Assembly (NCBI RefSeq): GCF_023822045.1
Contig: NZ_CP084712.1
Location: forward strand, 4,585,001 to 4,649,000
Direction of reading: 5' to 3'
Length of the DNA: 64,000 bases
Source: Sphingopyxis sp. USTB-05
GTDB taxonomy: Bacteria; Pseudomonadota; Alphaproteobacteria; Sphingomonadales; Sphingomonadaceae
The notes beneath the pieces were generated by a model that was not told where the DNA came from, did not search any database, and saw only the letters and a program-made list of their open reading frames with translations. Both the position numbers and the translations under genes were made by a program. How positions within the stretch are numbered: position 1 is the stretch's first letter; the number at the start of each line of letters is the position of its first letter. Below, piece by piece: positions 23,963-33,520 of this stretch.

Positions 23963-26900
23963 ATGCGCCTATCACGCTTTTTCATCGACCGGCCGATCTT
24001 CGCCGCCGTGCTCGCCGTTATCATCACCATCGTCGGCGCGGTCGCCTATATCGGCCTGCCCGTGTCGCAATATCCCGACATCGTCCCGCCGACGGTGACC
24101 GTGACCGCAACCTATCCGGGCGCGTCGGCCGAAACCGTCGCTGACACGGTCGCGGCGCCGATCGAACAGGAAATCAACGGCGTCGACAATATGCTTTATA
24201 TGAGCAGCCAGTCGACCGGCGACGGCGTCGTCACGATCACCGTGACTTTCAAGATCGGCACCGACCTCGATGCCGCGCAGGTGCTGGTGCAGAACCGCGT
24301 CGCGATCGCGACGCCGCGCCTGCCCGAAACGGTGCAGCGGCTGGGCGTGGTGACACGCAAGACCTCGCCCGACTTCCTGATGGTTGTGAACCTCGTCTCG
24401 CCCGACAAGTCGCTCGATCGCGCCTATATCTCCAACTATGCGCTGACCCAGCTCCGCGACCGTTTGAGCCGCATCGACGGCGTCGGCGACGTGCGCCTGT
24501 TCGGTGCGCGCGACTATGCGATGCGCGTGTGGATCGATCCCGGCCGCGCCGCCGCGCTCGACCTGACCGCGGGTGAGATCGTCGCCGCACTGCGCCGCGA
24601 AAATGTGCAGGTCGCGGCGGGGACGCTCGGCCAGCCGCCTTATGCAAATGGCAGCGACTTCCAGCTCAACGTCGAAACGCAGGGCCGCCTTACCGATCCC
24701 AAGGATTTCGCGAATATCGTCATCCGCAGCGATGCGGACGGGCGGCAGGTCCGCGTGTCGGACGTCGCGCGCGTCGAACTCGGCGCGTCGGATTATAACA
24801 GCAACACCTATCTCTCGGGCGATCCCACGGTCATCATGGCGGTGTTCCAGCGCCCCGGCTCGAACGCGCTCGCCGCCGCTGAAGCCGTCGAGGCCGAAAT
24901 GGCGTCGTCGTCGAAGAATTTCCCCAAGGGCCTGGAATATCGGGTCATCTACAACCCCACCGAGTTCATCGCCCAGTCGATCGACGCCGTGATGGAAACG
25001 CTGATCGAGGCGGTGTTCCTGGTCGTCATCGTGATTCTCGTGTTCCTTCAGAAATGGCGCGCAGCGATCATTCCGGTACTCGCGATCCCGGTATCGTTGA
25101 TCGGGACCTTCGTGGTGCTCGCGGCGTTCGGCTACAGCCTCAACAACCTCTCCCTCTTCGGGCTGGTGCTTGCGATCGGCATCGTCGTCGACGACGCGAT
25201 CGTCGTCGTCGAGAATGTCGAGCGCAATCTCGAAAAGGGCATGAGCGCGCTCGAAGCCGCGCGCACATCGATGGACGAGGTATCGGGCGCGCTGGTCGCG
25301 ATCGTGCTGGTGCTCTGCGCCGTGTTCGTGCCGACCCTGTTCCTGACCGGCCTGTACGGCGCCTTCTATCAGCAGTTCGCGGTGACCATCTCGACCGCGA
25401 CGATCATCTCGCTCGTCCTGTCGCTCACCCTGTCGCCAGCACTTGCGGCGATCCTGCTCAAGCCGCACGCCCCGGCGCAGGCCGACGGATGGCTGATGGC
25501 ACGCATCCACCGCGCCGGCGAACGCTTCAACGAGGGTTTCGAGCGGCTGAGCAACGGCTATGCGCGGCTCACCGATCGGCTGGTGCGCGCGCCGAAGAAG
25601 ATGATGGTCACCTATGCCGGGCTGATCGCCGCGACGGCCGGCCTGTTCTGGGCTACGCCGACCGGCTTTATCCCCGCACAGGATCAGGGCTATTTCCTCG
25701 TCGTCGCCAAGCTGCCTTCAGGCGCCTCGGTCGAACGCACCGACGCGGTGCTGAAAAAGGTCGCGGCGCGCGTCCTGCCGGTCGAAGGCGTTCTCGGCTC
25801 GGTGATGCTCGCGGGCTTCGATGGCCCGTCGCAGACGCTCGCGCCGAACTCGGCTGCCGCATACTTCCCGCTCAAGTCGTTCGAGGAACGCGGGAAGCTC
25901 GGCGTCAATTTCGAGGACATCATGAATCAGGCGCGGGCGAACACCGCCGACATCACCGAGGCGCAGATCGTCGTGATCCCGCCGCCGCTGATCCAGGGCA
26001 TCGGTTCGGCGGGTGGCTACCGGATGATCGTGCAGGATCGCGGCGGGAACGGCTATGCCGCGCTCGCGAACGAGACGAACAATCTGATTGGCAAGGCGAA
26101 CCAGACCCCGGGCCTCGCGAACGTCTTCACCTTCTTCGATCCGTCGAACCCGCGCGTCTTTGCCGATATCGACCGTGCGAAGGCGAATGCGCTCGGGGTG
26201 CCGCCCGAACGTGTGTTCGAAGCGTTGCAGGTCTATCTCGGCTCGGCGTTCGTGAACGACTTCAACCTGCTCGGCCGCACCTATCGCGTTACCGCACAGG
26301 CTGATGCGCCCTATCGCCAGACCGTCGCAGATATCGCGAACCTTCGCACGCGGTCCGATTCGGGCGCGATGGTGCCGATCGGGTCGGTCGCGAATTTCGA
26401 GGACCGCACGGGGCCGTACCGCGTCACGCGTTACAACCTGTTCCCGGCAGTCGAGATCGACGGCGATACCGCGCCGGGGTCGTCTTCGGGTGCGTCGTTG
26501 ACGACGATGGAAAAGCTCGCCGCCGATAATCTGCCGGCGGGTTATGGCACCGAATGGACGGGCATCGCCTTCCAGCAAAAGGCGGCGGCGAACACCGCGG
26601 GGATCGTCTTTGCGCTTGCAGTGGTCTTCGTCTTCCTCGTGCTCGCGGCGCAATATGAGAGCCTGATGCTGCCGCTGGCGATCATCTTCATCGTGCCCAT
26701 GTGTCTGCTCGCGGCGATGGTCGGCGTGAATCTGCGCGGCATGGACAATAATGTGCTGACGCAGATCGGGCTCGTCGTGCTCATCGCGCTCGCGGCGAAG
26801 AATGCGATCCTCATCGTCGAATTCGCCAAGCAGGCCGAAGAAGAAGATGGCTTGTCGCCGATCGAAGCCGCGGTGCGTGCCGCACGCGACCGTCTGCGCC

Positions 26901-27157
26901 CGATCCTGATGACCAGCTTCGCCTTCATCCTCGGCGCCGTGCCGCTGTTGATCGCGAGCGGGGCGGGGGCGGAACTGCGCCAGGCGCTGGGTACCGCGGT
27001 CTTCTTCGGCATGCTCGGCGTGACGGCGTTCGGCCTCATCTTCACCCCGACCTTCTACGTCGTCGCGCGCTCGCTCAGCCTATGGTCAGCCGAGCGGCGG
27101 GCGCGGCGCGGCGGATCGGACGACCACGGGGCCGCGCTGCCGGTTCCGGCGGAATAA
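23963..27157 (+). CDS. RND multidrug efflux pump, HAE1 family
   Basis: The 1064-residue inner-membrane pump has the HAE1 layout: helix 1 (FFIDRPIFAAVLAVIITIVG), a large periplasmic porter domain, the helix 4 proton-relay pair in GIVVDDAIVVVENVERN, a second periplasmic loop, and helix 10-11 text LVVLIALAAKNAILIVEFAK. It exports hydrophobic or cationic drugs using proton flow. Length and motifs equal those of AcrB/MexB relatives. It is the middle gene of a complete tripartite operon. Confidence 0.97.
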   Translation: MRLSRFFIDRPIFAAVLAVIITIVGAVAYIGLPVSQYPDIVPPTVTVTATYPGASAETVADTVAAPIEQEINGVDNMLYMSSQSTGDGVVTITVTFKIGTDLDAAQVLVQNRVAIATPRLPETVQRLGVVTRKTSPDFLMVVNLVSPDKSLDRAYISNYALTQLRDRLSRIDGVGDVRLFGARDYAMRVWIDPGRAAALDLTAGEIVAALRRENVQVAAGTLGQPPYANGSDFQLNVETQGRLTDPKDFANIVIRSDADGRQVRVSDVARVELGASDYNSNTYLSGDPTVIMAVFQRPGSNALAAAEAVEAEMASSSKNFPKGLEYRVIYNPTEFIAQSIDAVMETLIEAVFLVVIVILVFLQKWRAAIIPVLAIPVSLIGTFVVLAAFGYSLNNLSLFGLVLAIGIVVDDAIVVVENVERNLEKGMSALEAARTSMDEVSGALVAIVLVLCAVFVPTLFLTGLYGAFYQQFAVTISTATIISLVLSLTLSPALAAILLKPHAPAQADGWLMARIHRAGERFNEGFERLSNGYARLTDRLVRAPKKMMVTYAGLIAATAGLFWATPTGFIPAQDQGYFLVVAKLPSGASVERTDAVLKKVAARVLPVEGVLGSVMLAGFDGPSQTLAPNSAAAYFPLKSFEERGKLGVNFEDIMNQARANTADITEAQIVVIPPPLIQGIGSAGGYRMIVQDRGGNGYAALANETNNLIGKANQTPGLANVFTFFDPSNPRVFADIDRAKANALGVPPERVFEALQVYLGSAFVNDFNLLGRTYRVTAQADAPYRQTVADIANLRTRSDSGAMVPIGSVANFEDRTGPYRVTRYNLFPAVEIDGDTAPGSSSGASLTTMEKLAADNLPAGYGTEWTGIAFQQKAAANTAGIVFALAVVFVFLVLAAQYESLMLPLAIIFIVPMCLLAAMVGVNLRGMDNNVLTQIGLVVLIALAAKNAILIVEFAKQAEEEDGLSPIEAAVRAARDRLRPILMTSFAFILGAVPLLIASGAGAELRQALGTAVFFGMLGVTAFGLIFTPTFYVVARSLSLWSAERRARRGGSDDHGAALPVPAE

Positions 27158-27168
27158 GGAACAAGATC

Positions 27169-28578
27169 ATGATCCTTCGTAACATCCTAACCGCCGCCTC
27201 GGCCCTGGCGCTTGCCGCCTGCGCCGTCGGCCCCGACTATAAGGCGCCGCAATCCGCGTCGGCGCCCGTCGCCACCGGGCCGTTCGTCTCGGCGAACAGT
27301 CCCGCAGTATCGCTCGCGCCCGTCGCGGGCGACTGGTGGCGGCTCTACGACGATCCCGTCCTCGACGGGCTCGTCGGCGATGCGCTCGCCAACAACACCG
27401 ATGTGCGCGTCGCGGTCGCGAATATCGCCCGCGCCCGCGCATCGCTGCGCGGTGCGCGCGCTGACCGGCTGCCGCAGGGTGAGATCGGCGCCGGCGCCAA
27501 CTACGGCCGCAGCCCCGAAGGTCAGCGCCTTCCCGGCGCCGACCGCGAGGATTGGGCGGTCGATGTCGGGATCAACGTTTCGTACGAGGTCGACCTGTTC
27601 GGCCGCGTCAGCCGCTCGATCGAGGCCGCGCGCGGCGACGCCGCCGCTGCCGAGGCCAATGCCGACGCGGTGCGGGTGATCGTCGCCGCCGATACGACGC
27701 AAGCCTATGCCGATGCCGCCTCGGGCGCCGCCCGTCTGGACGTCGCACGGCGCATCGTCAGCCTGCTCGATCAGCAGGTAAAGCTTACCGAACGCCGCAA
27801 AGAGGTCGGGATGGCGACGGGGCTCGACCTCGCGCGCATTACGACGCTGCGCGACCAGCGTTCGGCGGACATACCCTCCATCGAGGCCGAGCGGCAGGCG
27901 GCGTTATTCCGCCTCGCGACTCTGACCGGTCGTGCCCCCGCTGCGCTCCCCCCCATCGCGGCGGACCGCAACATCAGCCTCGAGATCACCGACCCGATCC
28001 CAGTCGGTGATGGGGCGGCGCTGCTGAAGCGCCGTCCCGATATTCGCGCCGCCGAGCGCCGCCTTGCCGCCGATACGGCGCGTATCGGCGTCGCGACGGC
28101 GGATCTTTACCCGCGCATCACGCTTGGCGGTTCGGCCGGTTCGACCGGCTCCGGCTTTGGTGACATATTCGGCGGCGGCCCGGTCCGCTGGTTGCTCGGC
28201 CCGCTGCTCAACTGGGCCTTCCCGAATCAGGAGCCCGCGCGCGCGCGCATCGCCGCCGCCGAAGCGGACACGCAGGCCTCGCTGGCGGAATTCGACGGCA
28301 CGGTGCTCCGCGCGCTCGAGGAAACCGAAACCGCGCTGTCGTCCTACGCGCGTTCGCTCGAACAAAGGCAAGCGCTGCGGGCCGCACGCGATCAGGCCGA
28401 ACGCGCGGCGCGTATCGTGCGCGCGAAGCGGCAGGAAGGCGCATCGGATTCGCTCGAATGGCTCGACGCCGAACGGACTTTCGCTGAGACCGAAGCCGTG
28501 CTCGCCGCGCAGGACGGTCAGATTTCGCGGCGCCAGATCGCATTGTTCCGCGCGCTCGCGGGCGGCTGGTCGACCTAG
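27169..28578 (+). CDS. RND outer-membrane channel lipoprotein (NodT/OprM type)
   Basis: The 469-residue protein starts with a lipoprotein signal (LALAACAVGPDYKAP), the hallmark of the NodT/OprM family, followed by two repeated TolC-like domains with coiled-coil stretches and the family text YEVDLFGRVSRSIEAARGD. It completes the tripartite pump. Start 27169 gives the lipobox and has AAGGAACAAG upstream. It converges with the MocR gene 16 bases later. Confidence 0.95.
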   Translation: MILRNILTAASALALAACAVGPDYKAPQSASAPVATGPFVSANSPAVSLAPVAGDWWRLYDDPVLDGLVGDALANNTDVRVAVANIARARASLRGARADRLPQGEIGAGANYGRSPEGQRLPGADREDWAVDVGINVSYEVDLFGRVSRSIEAARGDAAAAEANADAVRVIVAADTTQAYADAASGAARLDVARRIVSLLDQQVKLTERRKEVGMATGLDLARITTLRDQRSADIPSIEAERQAALFRLATLTGRAPAALPPIAADRNISLEITDPIPVGDGAALLKRRPDIRAAERRLAADTARIGVATADLYPRITLGGSAGSTGSGFGDIFGGGPVRWLLGPLLNWAFPNQEPARARIAAAEADTQASLAEFDGTVLRALEETETALSSYARSLEQRQALRAARDQAERAARIVRAKRQEGASDSLEWLDAERTFAETEAVLAAQDGQISRRQIALFRALAGGWST

Positions 28579-28594
28579 GGTCGGGCCCTGGGGG

Positions 28595-29965
28595 TCAGAC
28601 GATGTTGTTCGCCGCGCTGCCGGGTGTCCAGAGCTGCGCGGCGAGCCGGTGCAGCGCGCGCGACAGGTTCCGGCGATCGATCGTTCCCCCGAGCGAGATA
28701 CGCATCGCCGCCGGCGCATCGGGCGCCACCGCGAACCGGTCCGAAGGCACCGCCGACAGTCCGTCGAGCGCCAGCGCGGCGGCGAGCGTATCGGGGTTAA
28801 TATCATCGGCCAGCGGCAGCCAGAGATGATAGCCCTGCGGGTGTGCGTTATGGTGCCCCTCGCCGAGCACGGTCCGGGCGAGCTTTTGCCGCCAGGCGGC
28901 TTCCTTGCGCACCGCGTCGACGAGCGTGTCGAACGTGCCGTCGGTCAACCACAGCGATATCATCGCGGCATTGAGCGGCGGTGCCATCACGGCGCTTTCG
29001 TGCTGGAATGATGAAATTTGCATGGCCTCGGCGACGCCTGGCGCGCGGACAAAGCCGACGCGCAGTGCGGGCGACACGACCTTCGCCATGCTCGCAATGT
29101 ACCAGCCGTTGCCGGGCGCGAAACTTGTGATCGCGGGAAGCGGTGCATCGGGAAGCAGGCCGTAGGCATCGTCTTCGATGATCTGCACGCCGGTATCATG
29201 CGCCCAGCCCGCGATGGCTTTGCGGCCTTCGAGCGCGATCGTCGCGGCGGTCGGATTGTCGTTCGTCGGCACGACATAGAGCGCACGCAGAGGCGCATCG
29301 GCATGCGCTGCCTCGATCGCTTCGACGGTCATTTCGGCCAGCGGGACGAGGTGGGCGCCGATCCGGCGGGCGACAGCGCGAAACCCCGGATAGGAATAGA
29401 GCCCGCACGCGATGCGGTCGCCGGGCCTAAGGATGGTCGACGCAATGGCATGAAGTCCGTTCTGCGCACCCGCGGTGACGACGATCTGTTCGGGGTCGGA
29501 CGACAGGCCAAGGCGCATCAGCAGTTCGGCGCCGCTTTCGCGGTCGGCCGCGGCGCCGCCGGGGCGCTGATAGTGAAGGCGGGCGACGCCGCCGCCCTGC
29601 GTCAACGTTCCGAGTGCCGAGGCCATGGCTTCGGCAAGCCGCGATTCGGCGGCGACCGGCGGGCTGTTCATTGCGATGTCATTTTGTGCGGTGGTGGCTA
29701 TCTCCCCCGTCCGCACCGCATCGCTGATAAAGCTGCCGGCGCGTCCGCGCGCGACGATCAAGCCGCGTTGCCGTGCCAGATCATAGGCCTTGGTAACGGT
29801 CGTCAGGTCGATGCCGAGCCGCGCTGCAAGCTCGCGCTGCGGCGGCAGGCGGTCGCCTTGATGGAGTTCGCCGCGCGCCACGGCGGCGGCGATCGCGCCC
29901 GTCACCGCCTTATATTTGGGTCCTGCGGCACCCGCGATATCGGGCGTCCAGGCGTCAGCCGCCAT
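28595..29965 (-). CDS. MocR-type GntR/aminotransferase regulator
   Basis: This roughly 456-residue protein fuses an N-terminal winged helix-turn-helix of the GntR family (DRLPPQRELAARLGIDLTTVTKAY) to a class I aminotransferase-like domain with PLP lysine in ASMAKVVSPALRVGF. MocR proteins sense PLP or amino compounds and control neighbouring metabolism. Start 29965 overlaps the DUF983 gene by 11 bases; an ATG at 29998 is an alternative. No dedicated target is adjacent apart from the DUF983 protein. Confidence 0.88.
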   Translation of the reverse strand: MAADAWTPDIAGAAGPKYKAVTGAIAAAVARGELHQGDRLPPQRELAARLGIDLTTVTKAYDLARQRGLIVARGRAGSFISDAVRTGEIATTAQNDIAMNSPPVAAESRLAEAMASALGTLTQGGGVARLHYQRPGGAAADRESGAELLMRLGLSSDPEQIVVTAGAQNGLHAIASTILRPGDRIACGLYSYPGFRAVARRIGAHLVPLAEMTVEAIEAAHADAPLRALYVVPTNDNPTAATIALEGRKAIAGWAHDTGVQIIEDDAYGLLPDAPLPAITSFAPGNGWYIASMAKVVSPALRVGFVRAPGVAEAMQISSFQHESAVMAPPLNAAMISLWLTDGTFDTLVDAVRKEAAWRQKLARTVLGEGHHNAHPQGYHLWLPLADDINPDTLAAALALDGLSAVPSDRFAVAPDAPAAMRISLGGTIDRRNLSRALHRLAAQLWTPGSAANNIV

Positions 29966-30395
29966 GCCGTTCGTCCGCTTCGTGCCTTTCGCGCGCATTC
30001 AGCTTTGCCCACAGATGCTCGGTTCCCGATTCCTGTGCCTTGTTCACATATTGCGAGGCGACCAGCCAGCCCTTGATCGGGCGCAGCGGGAGCACGCACC
30101 CGATGACCATGATCGGGATCGAGAAGACGAGGTGAATCCAGAGCGGCGGGCTGTAGGCGATCTGCAACCATACGATCACGAAGGTGAGCGGAAAGGCGAC
30201 GATGCACTGCGAGAAAAAGGCCGGGCCGTCGTCAGGCGCGGCAAAGCTGAAATCCAGCCCGCAATTCTCGCACCGGTCGGCCAGCTTGAGCCACGAGCGG
30301 AACATGCGACCCTTGCCGCATTCGGGGCATTTGCCATGCCAGCCCGACCACAGAATCCAGCGCAGTTTTTCGTTTCCGAGATCGCCGCTTGTCAT
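29955..30395 (-). CDS. DUF983 membrane protein with zinc-ribbon motifs
   Basis: The 146-residue protein starts with two zinc-ribbon pairs, CPECGKG and CENCGLDF, then two transmembrane helices (about residues 60-110). This is the DUF983 pattern found throughout alphaproteobacteria, function unknown. Start 30395 has GGAG upstream and gives the usual N-terminus (MTSGDLG); a longer frame to 30473 lies in AT-rich DNA. It diverges from the LysR gene and overlaps MocR at its end. Confidence 0.85.
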   Translation of the reverse strand: MTSGDLGNEKLRWILWSGWHGKCPECGKGRMFRSWLKLADRCENCGLDFSFAAPDDGPAFFSQCIVAFPLTFVIVWLQIAYSPPLWIHLVFSIPIMVIGCVLPLRPIKGWLVASQYVNKAQESGTEHLWAKLNARERHEADERHGG

Positions 30396-30460
30396 ATCCG
30401 ACTCCAATCGACGCATAGCCAATGCCATGCAAAGCGGACATAGGTTCAGGACCGAGAAAA

Positions 30461-30473
30461 TTGAAGAATTCAA
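30461..30473. promoter_or_regulatory. Candidate LysR box (T-N11-A dyad) in AT-rich DNA
   Basis: ATTGAAGAATTCAAT at 30460-30474 is a perfect dyad with the T-N11-A form used by LysR proteins. It lies 66 bases before the DUF983 start and 193 before the LysR start, in a visibly AT-rich stretch (about 30456-30566) that is unusual for this genome. The 270-base intergenic region holds no gene. Confidence 0.45.
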
Positions 30474-30665
30474 TCAAGTAATTGAAATATATCTATTATA
30501 TAACGAGATCCCAATTTTAGCATGGCTATCTGAACAATATAATCCATGCATAATTTGGCAATACCGACCCAACGGCGACGGTTGCGGGGTATTTTGCCGG
30601 ACAATCTCGCCGGCTATGTCGCGCGGCCGAATGGGATTAAAGCGGGTGGGTGGAACGGAGGGCGG

Positions 30666-31568
30666 ATGGATCGTCTCGACGCAATGCGGGTGATTTTGGC
30701 GGTCGTCGATGCCGGCAGCCTGTCGGCGGGCAGCCGCAAGCTCGGCGCACCGCTGCCCAGCGTCAGCCGCAAGGTCGCCGATCTTGAACGCCATCTCGGC
30801 ACCAATCTGCTCGTTCGGACGAGCCGCAATATCCAGCTCACCGACGCGGGGCGCGACTATGTCGAGGCGGCGCGGCGCATCATCGCCGATGTCGACGAGG
30901 CCGAGCGGCGCGCGTCGGGCGAATATCAGGCACCGCGCGGCGAACTGGCAATCACGATGCCGGTCGAGTTCGGCGCGCGCCACGTCGTGCCGATTGCGCT
31001 CGCCTTCATCGAGGAATTTCCCGAGGTCACGCTGAAGCTCGTGACGTCCGACCGCATCGTTCCGATGGTCGAGGAACATGTCGACGTGGCAATCCGCCTA
31101 GGTCATCTCGCCGATAGCGGCCTCTATGCGGTAAAGGCGGGCGCGTTCCGGCTGATCAGCTGCGCCAGCCCCGCCTATCTTGAACGGCGCGGCATACCGC
31201 GGCATCCGGACGAGCTGGCGGGGCATGACGGCGTGGCGTTCGGGCCAAAGCCGATATTCTGGACCTTCACCGTCGATGGCGAGGAACGGATTGTCACGCC
31301 GCGCCCGCGCGTCGCGGTCAACACCGCCGCGAGCAATCTGGCGGCCGCGCTCGCCGGAATGGGGATCGCACGGCTTTTCGACTATCAACTGACCGGCGAA
31401 ATCGCGTCCGGCGCGCTCGTGCCGATCCTGATCGATTATCCCGATCCGCCGCGGCCGGTGCATATCGTCTATCCGCGGCAGGGCCTGCTGCCCCTGAAGG
31501 TGCGCAGCTTCATCGACTGGGCGGCGCCACGCCTACGTGCCGCCTGCGACGGCTTCGGGACCGGCTGA
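30666..31568 (+). CDS. LysR-family transcriptional regulator
   Basis: The 300-residue regulator has the N-terminal LysR helix-turn-helix (MRVILAVVDAGSLSAGSRKLG and SVSRKVADLERHLG) and a C-terminal periplasmic-binding-like effector domain. Start 30666 follows GGAGGGCGG; a longer frame to 30546 adds a poor extension. It precedes the SDR-hydrolase pair by 105 bases in the same direction, which may be its target together with the divergent DUF983 gene. Confidence 0.92.
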   Translation: MDRLDAMRVILAVVDAGSLSAGSRKLGAPLPSVSRKVADLERHLGTNLLVRTSRNIQLTDAGRDYVEAARRIIADVDEAERRASGEYQAPRGELAITMPVEFGARHVVPIALAFIEEFPEVTLKLVTSDRIVPMVEEHVDVAIRLGHLADSGLYAVKAGAFRLISCASPAYLERRGIPRHPDELAGHDGVAFGPKPIFWTFTVDGEERIVTPRPRVAVNTAASNLAAALAGMGIARLFDYQLTGEIASGALVPILIDYPDPPRPVHIVYPRQGLLPLKVRSFIDWAAPRLRAACDGFGTG

Positions 31569-31673
31569 CCCTATCGGCGGACGAGAGGCTGGCTCCCGGA
31601 TCGGGCGTCTACTGGCGCTCTGCCGCACCCGTTACATCGCTTCCATTCCCGATTTACCTGGAAAGGAAGCATC

Positions 31674-32483
31674 ATGAACGAAGCAAAGGGCATCGCCCTC
31701 ATCACCGGAGCATCGAGCGGAATCGGTGCGCTTTACGCCGATCGTCTCGCGCGGCAGGGCTATGATTTGATCCTTGTTGCGCGCAGCGCCGACAAGCTCG
31801 GCGGGGTGGCCGAGGCGATCCGCGAGGCCACCGGCCGCAAGATCGAAACCGTCACCGCCGATCTTGGCAACCCGCACGATCTGCGGGCCATCGAGGATCG
31901 GCTCGCGAGCGATGGGGGTATCACCATGCTCGTCAACAATGCCGGCATCGGATCGACCGCACAGGCGCTGGAAGCCGACGTCGACGCGATGAGCGCGATG
32001 GTGTCGCTCAACGTCAACGCGCTGATGCGCCTCAGCTATGCGGCGGTCCCGGCCTTTGCCGGACGCGGGCACGGCACGATCGTCAACATCGCCTCGATCG
32101 TCGCGGTGGCGCCCGAAGTGCTGAATGGCGTTTATGGCGGAACCAAGGCCTTTGTCCTCGCCTTCAGCCAGAATCTGCGTCACGAACTCGCGGGCACCGG
32201 GGTTCAGATCCAGGTCGTGCTCCCCGGCGCCACCGCGACCGATTTCTGGAGCATCGCGGGTACACCCGTCGAGCATCTGCCCGGCGAGATCGTCATGCGC
32301 GCCGACGATATGGTCGATGCCGCGCTCGCGGGCCTTGCACGCGAAGAATTTGTCACGATCCCCGGTCTCCATGACGAAAGCCGATGGGAGACCTTCGAGG
32401 CGGCACGGCAGGCGATGGCGGCCGAGCTGTCGACCGATACGCCCGCACCGCGCTATGCGGTTCGTGAAGGGGTGGCGGCATGA
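31674..32483 (+). CDS. Short-chain dehydrogenase/reductase
   Basis: The 269-residue SDR has the nucleotide motif TGASSGIG, NNAG, the catalytic serine in NIASIVAVAP and Y-x3-K in YGGTKAF. AAAGGAAGC precedes the ATG. It overlaps the hydrolase gene by ATGA. SDRs of this DltE/YqjQ-like type reduce ketones or aldehydes; the substrate is unknown. Pairing with an epoxide-hydrolase-like enzyme suggests detoxification or catabolism of a small carbonyl or epoxide compound. Confidence 0.9.
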   Translation: MNEAKGIALITGASSGIGALYADRLARQGYDLILVARSADKLGGVAEAIREATGRKIETVTADLGNPHDLRAIEDRLASDGGITMLVNNAGIGSTAQALEADVDAMSAMVSLNVNALMRLSYAAVPAFAGRGHGTIVNIASIVAVAPEVLNGVYGGTKAFVLAFSQNLRHELAGTGVQIQVVLPGATATDFWSIAGTPVEHLPGEIVMRADDMVDAALAGLAREEFVTIPGLHDESRWETFEAARQAMAAELSTDTPAPRYAVREGVAA

Positions 32484-33415
32484 ACCGGGTCGTCCGCGCC
32501 GCGCTCGCCGCGGCCCTCACTATCGGCTCCGCGCCCGTCCTCGCCGGCGAACCGGCGAAGGCAGCGGTCGGCTTTATCGAAGTCGACCCCGCGATCACGC
32601 TCCGACATATGGTCGTCCATAATCCCAACCCGAAAGGGACGGTGCTCCTGCTCCACGGCTTCCCCGAAACATTATATGTCTGGCAGGACATGTCGGCGGC
32701 GCTCGCCGACGATTATGAGGTCCATGCGTTCGATTGGCCGGGCTATGGGCAATCGTCGCGCCCCGCGGCCAGCGAGTTCGCCTATGCGCCGCGCGATTAT
32801 GCCCGTGTCCTGAAAGCCTATATCGCGAAGGCGGGGATCGATCGGTCGAAATTGACGATCTATGCGACCGATATCGGGGCGCTGCCCGCGCTGCTCGCCG
32901 CGCTCGACGATCCCGACATTGCTCGCACGATCATCGTCGGCGATTTCGCGCCGTTCGATCGGCCGCAGCATATGCAGGAAAGATTACAGCAGTTGAAATC
33001 GCCCGAAACGGCGGAGGCCGCGCGGATACAGTTCAATCAGGCGCGCGACGAGATTTTCGAGAATTCGACCCGGCGCGGCCTTGCGCCCGAAGCGCAGTTC
33101 GGGGTGCCGCAAGCCTATCAGGAAGACCGGCGCCGGGGATGGGGGCAGGGCGCCATGACCTCCGCCGATGCCTTCTATCATTATTATTCGCACTTCAGCC
33201 GCGATCAGAATGATTTCGAGGCCAATATCGGGCGGCTGAAGACCCCGGTGAAGGTCATGTGGGGTGAGAAGGACGTCTTCATAAATCACGCGTTGGGAGC
33301 CGAACTGGCCCAGCGCATCGGCGCCTCATTCCGTCTCTTGCCAGGCATCGGACATTATCCGCACCTTCAGGACCCGCAGGGTGCCGCCGGGGAAGTCCGG
33401 TCTGCCTTTCGATAG
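32480..33415 (+). CDS. Exported alpha/beta hydrolase, epoxide-hydrolase/dehalogenase type
   Basis: The 311-residue protein has a signal peptide (MNRVVRAALAAALTIGSAP, cut near LAG), the oxyanion text LLHGFPET, a nucleophile elbow YATDIGA in which aspartate replaces serine, and the late histidine GIGHYPHLQDP. Aspartate at the elbow marks epoxide hydrolases and haloalkane or fluoroacetate dehalogenases. The elbow lacks the usual glycine before the nucleophile. Periplasmic export is unusual for that group. The start overlaps the SDR stop. Confidence 0.87.
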   Translation: MNRVVRAALAAALTIGSAPVLAGEPAKAAVGFIEVDPAITLRHMVVHNPNPKGTVLLLHGFPETLYVWQDMSAALADDYEVHAFDWPGYGQSSRPAASEFAYAPRDYARVLKAYIAKAGIDRSKLTIYATDIGALPALLAALDDPDIARTIIVGDFAPFDRPQHMQERLQQLKSPETAEAARIQFNQARDEIFENSTRRGLAPEAQFGVPQAYQEDRRRGWGQGAMTSADAFYHYYSHFSRDQNDFEANIGRLKTPVKVMWGEKDVFINHALGAELAQRIGASFRLLPGIGHYPHLQDPQGAAGEVRSAFR

Positions 33416-33422
33416 GCGAATG

Positions 33423-33450
33423 CGGCGGCGCGCGGGATCGCGCGTCGCCG
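33423..33450 (+). terminator. Hairpin after the hydrolase gene
   Basis: Arms CGGCGGCGCGCG (33423-33434) and CGCGCGTCGCCG (33439-33450) match at eleven of twelve positions around a four-base loop, eight bases after the stop. No T tract follows, so termination strength is uncertain. Confidence 0.5.
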
Positions 33451-33520
33451 TAGCCATCGTTTACGCCGCTTTTACCAGTCCCGGTGCATAAGATTTACCG
33501 ATGTTTGCGACTGGGGACAA

